A program made the translations under genes and the position numbers. The notes below the pieces were generated by a model. That model ran no database searches, was not told the DNA's origin, and saw only the letters and a list, made by a program, of their open reading frames with translations. A stretch of 64,000 bases of DNA from Mikania micrantha (Eukaryota > Streptophyta > Magnoliopsida > Asterales > Asteraceae): positions 12,059,971 through 12,123,970 of the forward strand of contig CM018690.1 in the NCBI GenBank assembly GCA_009363875.1, written 5' to 3'. Below, piece after piece: positions 33,918-43,822 of the stretch; positions within the stretch are counted from its first letter, which is position 1; each line of letters starts with the position of its first letter.

Positions 33918-36860
33918 TTACAAGATTCATCCTTTATGTATACAACTAATTATGGATTAGGTCCTTTATCTTTGTTAATTACAAATTACATCCTTTATTT
34001 CATTACTTTGTAACAATTTCATCCTTTAACTTAACTAATGTTAATTTGATGGGTTAACTAAGAGGGCAAAAAGGTAAAATACACCCCTTTATTATAATCA
34101 GTCGTATTGTATTGCTTAACAATTTAGGGTTTCTTCACATTAGTCCAGAAGAAGAAGAAGGCGATGTCAAAGGTGTACGACAATTTCAAGATCCGACCTT
34201 GCCCAGTTGAATATGATATAGACGATTTATACGGTATTTATTCAAATTTTTTTCTTAAACTTTGTTGTTTGTTGATTATATAGGGATGATGATGAATTGA
34301 GGTTTGTTGTGGTTGCTCTTATATGGGAATCTCCACTGATTCCTTTCTTCATCTTTGGTCGTAATTGATATTTTTTATCAAATATCCCATATACTGAATT
34401 ATATAGGCTTGTCTATATAACCATGTTATTTGTACAAGTATAACAGCTTTGGTACAAAAAAAGAAGGAGCAAAACTGATAAATGTTGGTGGGAGGGGGAA
34501 AAAGAAATATCCTCAGCTTTATTTATGTCCTTGGGTTTTATTAGTGTCAAAAGACAAGTCTTGTGAGTCTTGGATGGTGAAGACATATGTTGCAGAACAC
34601 AAATGCCTTCAAAGTCGTAATATTCAAGCATGTACTGCTTCTTTTTTATCTCAACATCTCATGGATCAACTTGAAGAAAATCCCAACATACCTGTGAAAG
34701 CAGTACAAGAACAATTTCAAAGAAAGTTTGAAGTGGGTGTTTCTAAAATGAAAGCTTTTAGAGCAAAAAGGAAAGCAATGATACAAATACATGGAGATTA
34801 TAGTTCCCAGTACGGGTTACTAAGGAACTACCTTGAAGAATTAATGAGGACAAACCCAGGTACAACCATAAAGTTAGATGTTGATACAATCTCAAATCCT
34901 AAATCTGAAACTCAAAGATTCAAGAGAGTATATATTTGTTTAGGTTCATTAAAAGAAGGCTTCAAAGAAATTGGAAGAGACTTATTAGGACTTGATGGTG
35001 CTTTTATGAAAGGGCCATTTCCAGGTCAAATTCTCACTGCTGTTGGGGTTGACCCTAACAATGGTATATACCCTCTTTCATATGCTATTGTAGAAGCTGA
35101 AAACTTGAGTTCTTGGACTTGGTTTTTAGAATGCCTTGGTGATGATTTGGGTCTACAAAGTAATTCAAACTTCACTTTTATAAGTGACAGACAAAAGGTT
35201 AATTCTTTGTATAAAATCTTTATTTTTTTAAAACAATGATTTGGTTTTAATATATTGTATTGAAATGTTTGATTGTATAGGGTATTCTTCAAGCAATTAC
35301 AAGACTTTTCCCATGTGCTGAGCACAGATTTTGTCTCAGGCACATTCACGAGAACATGAAACAATCATTTAAAGGTAAGGCTTATAAGGACATGCTTTGG
35401 AGGCTTGCAACCTCTACAACTGTTGTTCAATTTGAAAACATAATGGATGAGCTCAAAAGGATGAATGGTAATGCACATGGATGGTTGTCAAAGATACCAC
35501 CGAAACACTGGTCTAGATCTCATTTTTCTGGTAATAATGTTTTTTTGTTTTATATTTAATGTGAAGGTAATCACATCTGATGACAATCTTCATGTACACA
35601 GGAAGGGCACACTCAGATGTGTTACTCAATAATATGTGTGAGGTTTTCAATTCAAAGATATTGGATGGGAGAGACAAGCCAATAATCACAGCATTAGAGT
35701 ATATTAGAGAGTATTTGATGAGAAGAATTGTTAATGTCTTACATGTGATTGGTAGATGTGATGGTCCACTCACACCCACAACAACTAAGCTGTTTGATAC
35801 AATCAAGAAGGATGCTACCAAATACAGTGTCATTTGGAATGGAGGTGAACAATATCAAGTTAATGGTCCATTTGGTGATCAATGTGTGGTGGATGTTGCT
35901 AGGAAATATTGCACATGTAGAAGATGGGAAATTACAGGTATGAATTGTCAATGTATGGTCATTTAGGTATGAATTTATATTGTGTAATGAATATATGTTT
36001 GAATGTTTATAGGTATCCCTTGCAAACACGCAGTAGCTAGTTTTTGGAATATGGCAAGTAATGGTCAACAAGTTGGGTTACTAGAAAATTGGTTACTACC
36101 TGTTTACAACCTAGAAACTTGGAAGAATGTGTACAACTTCACGATTAAACCTATCAATGGTAAAAGTATGTGGGCAAAGTCCAAAGTTCCCACCACACTC
36201 ACCCCGCCAACTCATCATAAGCCCGTGGGAAGACCCAAAAAAGTAAGAAGGAAATCACCACTTGAATTAGAAGATATGACAAAAGGAGGGAGGTTGTCAA
36301 AGAAAAACTCATCTATAACTTGTAGCAAGTGTTTGAAAAAAGGACACAATAGCAGAACATGCACCGGTCAAGAACAAATGTAATAATGTTATAGGCTTAT
36401 AGCTAGTTTTGGAACTATTATGTATGGTTTTGGTTATGGATTTTGGATTTGGAACTATTATGTAAGTTTTTGGTTTATGGATTTCGAATTTGAAACTATT
36501 ATGTATGGTTTTGCTGCTAATATTTTAGAGTGAGAACTTATAATATAAATTTCTCATAATCTATTGTGAATGAAATAAATGTTTTAAACATTGTAATGAG
36601 ATAGTGAAAAGAACCGATTTGTCAACCGAAAGTTTGATTAGTTTTGGATTATGTTGTTTAAATAAAAATATTAAATAAAATAATTAAAGGGGTGTATTTT
36701 ACCTTTTTGCCCTCTTAGTTAACCCATCAAATTAACATTAGTTAAGTTAAAGGATGAAATTGTTACAAAGTAATGAAATAAAGGATGCTATTTGTAATTA
36801 ACAAAGTTAAAGGACCTAATCCATAATTAGTTGTATACATAAAGGATGAATCTTGTAATT
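33918..36860 (+). mobile_element. Autonomous-type MULE with long terminal inverted repeats
   Basis: Terminal inverted repeats of about 172 bp (about 33918-34091 and 36688-36860, starting 'ttacaagattcatcctttat') differ at only a few positions. Unit 1 has the uninterrupted site ('tgttataatttttatcaac' at about 11943-11961), so the insertion came after the duplication. The flanking duplication is imperfect: 'gttataatt' on the left against 'actctaatt' on the right. Inside is one spliced transposase gene. MULEs of this build move by cut-and-paste. Confidence 0.93.
34164..36383 (+). CDS. MuDR-type transposase
   Basis: Four exons join in phase: 34430-35197, 35281-35530, 35602-35937 and 36013-36383, all with GT-AG introns, about 575 codons. 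The N-terminal part has 'LCPWVLLVSKDKSCESW' and 'KTYVAEHKC' (DNA-binding zinc-type region). The catalytic aspartates are in 'LLGLDGAFMKG' and 'FTFISDRQKG', and the third acidic residue is probably the Glu of 'NNMCEVFNSKI'. The C-terminal part has a SWIM-type finger 'CTCRRWEITGIPCKH', formed across an exon join, and a zinc knuckle 'CSKCLKKGHNSRTC'. A possible first exon is 34164-34233 (ATG, 'MSKVYDNFKIRPCP'), but the obvious acceptor at 34406 leaves an in-frame TAA at 34418, so the true start is unresolved. The main frame has no stop. Confidence 0.88.
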
Positions 36861-37663
36861 TACTCTAATTTTTATCAACAATAAACTTAAGAAAAACTAA
36901 ACATAAAATCAATTGAAATCAAAAATGTAAATTAAATATTAATATAATAAATAGATTAAATGATTTACCTCAATTGCTTTATTCTCTTTCAACTCCAAAT
37001 TTATCAAAGTAATAAAAAATAATTTTAAAAACACAATTCGTTTCAAACACATTTACGCACATAGAGAAAAGACAAGAAAATACATAAAAATAGTTATACC
37101 ATCAATTCAATAAATTTAACTTGTTCAGTTTGTTATACCAATAGTTATCATAAACATTTATGTGTTTGATATTATAATAATCATTGGTGAGAAATAATAA
37201 GATTTAAAAACTATATATAATATATAATGAATATTTAAACATTATAAAATTAATTTTAAAATAAGATGGTTGAAATCTTCTTATAATGTAAAAAAAAGGG
37301 AAAAATGAGAGAGTGATTATAGAAGTGACATGTGTCATTTTTGCTACTCTTTTATTACGATAGATTATTATTAAAATAAAAAGATTCATATTTTTTTGTA
37401 TTTAGTTATATAAATAATTATTTAAAATATTAATGTTAAATAAGAGAGAGAGAGTATTTAATGTATAATGTAAAAAGAAGAGAAAAAAAGAAGAGAGGGA
37501 TTATGACACACGTGTCATTTTTGTTACTTTTTTATTAGGATAGATATTAACAAACTATTATTATATTTTAATATTAATATTATATAATAATCATTATTTA
37601 AACATTATTATTATTTAATTATTATTAATATTCACTCAAATAATGTCGTTTAATATAACGAAA
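36384..37663. other. MULE 3' end and AT-rich tract
   Basis: 36384-36687 is the untranslated end of the MULE and includes three loose repeats of 'tatgtatggttttggtt'. After the right terminal repeat, 36861-37663 continues the AT-rich intron tract matching 11957-12690 of unit 1. About 100 bp near 37560-37660 is absent from unit 1. Confidence 0.65.
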
Positions 37664-39178
37664 TTACTATATATACATTTTACAAACGACATCATTGCGA
37701 GTGAATAGTAATAATAATTAAATATTAATAATAATTAAATAATGATTATTATATAATATTTATATTAATTAAATACTAATAATTATTTAATAAACTATGT
37801 TTGGTCAACAAAAACGGCTGCGTACAAAGCCGTAACAATAATAATTAATAAATAATAATTATTATATAATATTATTAATATTTAAATAATTTTATTATTA
37901 ATACTAATATACTAATTGTTTTATAATAATAAATTAACTAATAGTCAAAATTTATTTGTTAATAACTAATTAACTAACGGTCAAAACTTTTGCATATGTT
38001 TTGATTTACTGTTTTAGGATGGATTAACAGCCATTACAACCAGTTTTTTGTTTACGTTTTGATATTCATGATGCTGTCATCATGGCAAGATGATATACTT
38101 ATAATTAATTAATAATATAATCGTTCTTTTTTGTCCAACGGCTATAATGTAATGTAAGGCGTATATTTAGAGTGATTTTGGGGTGACAATTGTTTTTACA
38201 TTATATATGCATTTAGAAAACGACATCTTATTTTATTATTAGTATATATATATTTACAAACTGCAATCATTTCGAATGAACAATAATAATAATTTTCTAT
38301 TTAAAACTTTTCGTTGTTTATGGGGAAAAAAGACGGCAAAAAATTAGATTCAACCACGACTAATAATAAACCGCAGCAAAAAATTAGGTTTGAAATGGCA
38401 AAACCACGGCACAAAAAAAAAACAACCACTACAAAAAAAAGGGAACCGTGACAAAAAAGAGACAGACCGCGGCAAAAGCTTCACTAACTCATTCCAAAAG
38501 TTTTGAGTTAATTTGAATATTTTGTTTTTAACCCTAAACTTTTAACTATTATTTTTAAAGCCTCCTCTCACTTTACTAACATATTTTAAATGTTCACATG
38601 ATTTTAACATTTGATTAAGTTATCAGATAACAATCATGATTATATTAATTTGATTGCAATAAGCTCACGAACGTTTATATAAATTTTGACCCAAACGATC
38701 AAAAAAAATTTGCACGTTATTCCAAAGCCCATAACATGTTTTTACATTATCGAATATTTGTATCGTTTGTAAATTATTTTGATCGTAATTAGTTTACAAA
38801 CGATTTAGATTTAATAATAATATTTACCTAATAATAATTAAATATACATTAAATGTTAAATAATAGTATTAAAATAATAATAATAATTAGAAAACGTAAA
38901 TGATTTTTTTATGGTTTGTTTTACTAATCATACTCAATAAGATATAATTGTTTAATCTTAAGCGAGAAGAAAATTATACTCAATTTGATATGATTGTTTA
39001 ATCTTATCGGAGATCTTCTGTTGCTAACACTTTCATAATCGAATACTCATATCGGCATAACGGACATATTTACAATGGCTACCATTAAGGCTTTATGTCG
39101 TAGTGACAACACATATTTACGTTTTAATACACGGAATCGGGACGGAATTCCCGCGGCAACGCGCGGGTAACACCCTAG
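37664..39178 (+). mobile_element. Helitron-like segment present only in unit 2
   Basis: The right end is 'cccgcggcaacgcgcggg' (39150-39167, a strong hairpin), an 11-nt spacer ending CTAG (39178), then T. That is the canonical Helitron 3' end. Unit 1 reads straight through ('aacgaaattatgtaag'), so the 1515 bp is absent there, with the join between A and T as expected for Helitrons. The left end ('ttactatatatac') is not the usual TC start, so a deletion in unit 1 is an alternative. No helicase gene is present; the segment is AT-rich with internal repeats. Confidence 0.6.
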
Positions 39179-40410
39179 TTATGTAAGAAATGCTAGCTAA
39201 TTAATTTAATTAAGGCGGTGAAAGAATGGTTACTTGTAAATGAGCCTGTAAATGTTTGCCCAGGCGAATAAAGAGGAGAAAAGAAAGATGGTGATCCAAG
39301 ATGCGACGGTGATGAAATTGTAGCCGTAGATTTCCATCACAACCCACAAAACCGTGATGCTCGTCAATACTCCGATGCTCATAGTCTTCCTCCTCCACAT
39401 CATCACATCTTTAACCCAATACACCTCCTTCTCACCTGCTGTAATATGTATAATATATGTACATACATACATGTATGCATTTAATTCGATCATTCTAAAA
39501 ATTTAAAATCTCGTGTATTACATACACTGGTTTAAAATATAATATGTTATATGCATATCTACTAACAAAAAAAATATGTAGCAAAACAAAACATGTGCAT
39601 TGAACCGTTTAAATAAGCCTATGTTTCACAAAAGTTTAATAAAACATGATATAATTTATTATAATTCATTCACATACCGTTGTCTTTGGCTTGCTTTGGT
39701 TTTGGCGCAACTTCCGGTATTTCAAGTGTTTGCGGAGCTTTTTGTGAATTAATATCACTATTTTTCTCTGCATCATTAAATAAAACAATGACTTCATTAT
39801 TACCTATTTTAGCAAAACCATCCATTCGGAGCCATCGTTATAATACAATATTCTTGAATTAAAGACCAATATTCTTATAATACAATTAAATTAATTTGAA
39901 TTAAAATTTATATTAATACATATAAAAAAATTAAGAAATAAAACTTGGAATTTTTAAAATTACTAATTTTTTAATATTGAAACATGTGAAATTAAAGGGC
40001 ATATTACTTCGGGTACATGCGAAGAAATAATGAAAAGGGCTATATTTTCTAGAGAATAGGGATTTCAATTCACTCCCTTAATTTGAATAAAATTATTTTA
40101 AATGAAGTCGGAAAGAATAAAATTTTGCTATTTTTTCCCCGTTTATTCTCTTTTAGGATGAGTTGAATGTATTTTCGCCATTCAAATTATCTAATCACAA
40201 AAAATGTTTAAATTTTAAAATCACTACAAAAATTAGTTTTTTTATTTTATTTTTAAAATACTTTCATAATAAATATAATTTGAATTTGAACATATTTAAA
40301 TAAGTAATTAGAAGCTATTAAATAAAAAAAGTTATTTAAAAGATTCATATAATTTTATTTTCAGTTTCATACACGTGCTTATGGATGAATTACAATTAAC
40401 TACGTACCAC

Positions 40411-40971
40411 TAGGGCTGTAAACGAACCGAACGAACACAAACGAGCCCTTGTTCGTGTTCATTCGTTTAAATTTTAACTTGTTCACGAACTGTTCACGAA
40501 CACTAACCGAACGAAAATTCTTGTTCGTGTTCGTTCATTAAGGAATTTAGCTTGTTCACGAACGGTTCACAAACGCTAACGAACACATATTATTTAAACA
40601 ATAAAAATCAATAACCTTAATCTCAGGCATTGGAGATAATAATTTATAAATATATAAATTAAAATATTATAGTATTAAACTAAAAATAACTTAAATATTA
40701 TGTTATTAAACTAAAAATAAAAAGTTTAAAATATTCAACACATTTAATAAATAAATATAATAAATAAACTTAACCGAACATAAACGAACATGTTACCGAG
40801 CGTTCACGAACACAAATGAACGAACACGACCTCTGTTCATGTTCGTTCATTTAACTAAACGAACGGAATTTCTTGTTTGTGTTCGTTCGTTTATTAAACG
40901 AACGAACATAAACGAACTTCCCGCCGAACGGTTCACGAACTCGCTGAACGTTCGATTCGTTTACAGCCCTA
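40411..40971. mobile_element. hAT-type element made of 'gttcgttt' repeats, in reticulon copy 2 intron 1
   Basis: The ends 'tagggctgtaaacgaac' and 'ttcgtttacagcccta' are near-perfect inverted repeats. The flanks are 8-bp duplications CGTACCAC / CATACCAC with one mismatch. Unit 1 shows the empty site ('ctacgtaccaccca' near 13906-13921). The interior is mostly degenerate 'ttcacgaac' / 'gttcgttt' repeats around an AT-rich middle. It is non-autonomous. Confidence 0.92.
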
Positions 40972-41234
40972 CATACCACCCAATATTGATTAATTAAGAA
41001 TGATAACGTACGATTAGGATATTGATACACGTACGTACGGTTGATGAAAACGTACTGCTGGAAATTAACATATTATATTATTATATATACCTGTTGACGA
41101 AGAGGCTGGAGGATGCTCAGACATTGTTGTTTTCCAATCGTTTTTCAATAGACTTGTGATTTTGAGTGTATATATCTAAATAATTATATATATTTATTTA
41201 TGTTGGAGGTGACAGGTCAGAAACCATAGGTGTC

Positions 41235-41260
41235 CACGTGGCGTAATGGAGTTACACGTG
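41235..41260 (-). promoter_or_regulatory. Paired G-boxes upstream of reticulon copy 2
   Basis: CACGTG at 41235-41240 and 41255-41260, with the same 20-bp spacing as in copy 1. They lie closer to the ATG because the TA microsatellite is short here. Confidence 0.5.
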
Positions 41261-41416
41261 GGGTTATGCATGCAAACCATCAACTGATCCTTTTATCTTT
41301 TGATTATTATTTTTAAAAAATTAAAGCCAATAAAAGTTTCAATCCCTAGCTAGCTTCAGTGTTGTAGTCGGCGCGCCTTTTGCTGTGACACGTAGTTAAT
41401 AAAACGTATATATGAA

Positions 41417-41604
41417 TCTTGTAGAGATAGCCTAGTGGTAAGGGTGTTGGAGCCTTAACTTGAGGTAATGAGGGTGACATTTTCTCCACAAGTCCACCGA
41501 CCTGGGTGCTTGCGCCAGCTGTTTACCCGTTCTTCCGGTTAGCCGGGTATTAGGGGCCCGTGTTTTAATTTACCACGCGCGCAAGTGGGTTCTCCGGTCA
41601 TAAA
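41417..41604 (+). mobile_element. SINE with perfect target duplication (unit 2)
   Basis: The counterpart of 14419-14611, flanked by perfect 16-bp repeats (41401-41416 and 41605-41620). About 14 bases covering the B box ('catgagttatagt') are deleted, so this copy could not be transcribed by pol III. Confidence 0.87.
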
Positions 41605-42273
41605 AAAACGTATATATGAAGTGGAATTGATTTTGAATTTTGTAAATAATATATATAAAAAAACAAAATAACTTAAATAAAAAACACGGGAAAGTTATAT
41701 CGTAAAACTGATAGTTAAGAAACATGGATTCGCATTTAAATAAATTATAAGTAAAAATATTTTTATTTGACCCGACTTGTTATTTAAGAAAAATTTGCGT
41801 AAAACTTAGACTAATACTAGGATTTACTCAATGCGTTTGCGATGATAACACTGTATTTAACAAAAAAAAATTATATTTTATTCAATTACAATTTTGTCAG
41901 AAAAAAGTTTAAGTCATGCTGCTCTGCTGATGTGTGTTTAATCGGGAGTTGGAGACAACATTACAAATATCAAAACGCATGCCAAAAAACCGGTCGCAAC
42001 AACTGTTAATCCGTTCTAAAACAATAAACCAAACCATCCACAAAGCAAGCATCACTTGCAAAGAATACAAAGCCCATAATGTTAAAAATTATAAAAGTAA
42101 AATATAACAAAAAAATATGCTCACAATAGTAAAATGTAGCATAAAAAATACAAATATAATATAAACAAATATTTAATTATTATTACTATTTAGTTATTAT
42201 TATTGTTATATAACTTTTATCATTTAATAGTTAATGCTAATTCATTATTACAAATCCAATTTATATACATAGC

Positions 42274-42500
42274 ACAAAAGGCTTCTAGTTTAATGGTACT
42301 CTTTAACTTCTCTATGAGAGGTCTTGAGTTCGAATCCGAGCTGAAACTTATTTGTTAAGGTAAAGTCAGGTGGTTTACCTAGTTGTAGAGTTCCTCCTAA
42401 GGTGGGCTCGTACGTATGCCTCAGAGCGTCAAATCTAATGGTACAGTTGAAATCTCGCCTTAAGTGTCGTCGTATCAAACCGTTCAAAAAAGAAAAAGTA
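42274..42500 (+). mobile_element. tRNA-derived SINE (unit 2)
   Basis: The counterpart of 15283-15508, with the same B box 'gagttcgaatcc' and tail 'cgttcaaaaaagaaaaagt'. It differs from unit 1 at scattered CpG-type sites. Confidence 0.75.
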
Positions 42501-42869
42501 TCGACCATGACACCGGTCATAATACCAATCTATCTAGAAAAACAACAGAAGACTTTTTGCAAATTTAATATATAAACAGAGCATAAATTAAATTAATAAT
42601 ATTACTATTCATTTTTGTTTAACGTAAATTTTATTTTAAACAAAGCTAAAGTTAAATATTGTTTTACTTTAATACCTTTTCTTGTTTTCTATTGTAAATT
42701 TAAAATGACGATATCTTTTCTTTAATACCAATTTCCAAATATACTATGTGTAAAATTTATTATATAATTTTAAAGGGATAAAACGTTAAAAAAACTCAAA
42801 GCTTTTTGTGAGAGTGCTACAATGTTAAAAAAACAATTAAAAAAATGGCATACGTCCATGAGTGAAAAG

Positions 42870-43728
42870 TAGGTCTGTAAGCGAACTAAACAGTTCATGA
42901 ATTATTCAACGAGAAGTTCGTTTATTTAATAATAGAATGAAAACGAACATAAAATTTGAGTTCGTTTAATTAAATGAACGAACATGAACACACCTAGTGT
43001 TCGTTTATCTATGTTCATGAACTATTCGGTTATTTTCGTTTATTTGTGTTCGTTAATGTTCGTTAACGATGTAATGATAGTTTATGTTCGGTTAACTATC
43101 TAATTTACGAATGATATGTATTTACATTTAAGAAACTTGTCGTTTGTGTTCGTTTATGATTGTTCAATTGTGTTCGTTTATGTTTGTTCAATAGTAAATT
43201 TCATTTTCGCTCTTTTATGTTTACATAAAAGCAACATCTTTATCTTAATGAAATATAGGTAGAATTTACCAAAATTAATGATAAACATGAATCGTATATA
43301 CGATAGATTGTAAAGTTGAAAGTAGTAAATGATTTTAAAATCTTTTCTAATTAACCATGACTGGCCTAACCCAATTAAACTGGTCCAACCCAAAACTGAT
43401 CAGTACAAATAGAAACGTTTCAAAGACAGTGAACTTCTACGCCTTTTATGTAACTGGGTCGTGAACTGATTGAAGTAGCTCTTAAAAGAGTGCTTACATT
43501 AATGTCATACATTTTTGCCATATCTGTTTTTATTAGAAAGTATATATATGTGCATATTAACTATATTTCATATTCTTACCATAAACAAAATATGCTTTGT
43601 ATTTGTTCAATGAAGACATATTTAATCAAAATGACATTTTAATCCAGATCGTTGTCAAACAAAGTACTAAAAACAACTGAAAAGACCAAAGCCTTCATAT
43701 GGCTCATATATATCTAGAGTCATATATC

Positions 43729-43761
<33 letters not shown>

Positions 43762-43822
43762 TTACGCGAACTATCGATCCCTATGTATTTTCATGGTTGA
43801 AGAACAGAACCCAACCAAAATC
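42870..43822. other. 'gttcgttt'-repeat and non-coding spacer before the F-box gene
   Basis: 42870 to about 43195 is a repeat of 'gttcgttta' words related to the hAT at 40411, without a clear right end. Its right half lies outside the duplicated unit. The rest is AT-rich with a TA microsatellite at about 43729-43759, just beyond the 3' end of the F-box gene. Confidence 0.6.

Larger units (their letters stand above)
17901..41124 (-). pseudogene. Reticulon-like protein, copy 2 (exon 2 frameshift)
   Basis: Exons on the minus strand: 41124-41091, 39852-39678, 39435-39234, 18405-18194 and 18085-17901. Exons 4 and 5 encode the same peptides as copy 1, and exon 3 differs by one residue (I to V). Exon 1 lacks six codons in frame. 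Exon 2 has one extra base near 39823 ('catccattcgg' against 'catcaatcgg'), so with the copy 1 splice sites translation stops eight codons after the exon 2 methionine. An internal acceptor ('aaaatag' before 'gtaataatg') would skip the shift and restore phase, so a shorter reticulon is possible. Intron 1 holds a hAT, and intron 3 is 20.8 kb and holds the gypsy nest and a MULE. I call it probably broken, with possible rescue by splicing. Confidence 0.75.
16007..43008. repeat. Tandem segmental duplication, unit 2 (expanded)
   Basis: The second copy of the unit at 3053-16010, same orientation and same order of landmarks, but 27 kb long. The extra length is the gypsy nest (21120-31840), a MULE (about 33918-36860), a Helitron-like segment (37664-39178) and a hAT (40411-40971). 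The right end diverges from unit 1 at about 43008, after 'tagtgttcgtttat'. Unit 1 continues from that point into 'tccttgat', which is the left end of the unit. Confidence 0.95.

Noticed and set aside
34413..36071. Minus-strand ORFs opposite the MULE transposase (for example 35026-35364, 35513-35833 and 35739-36071)
   Set aside because: They are antisense shadows of in-phase spliced transposase exons with clear motifs.
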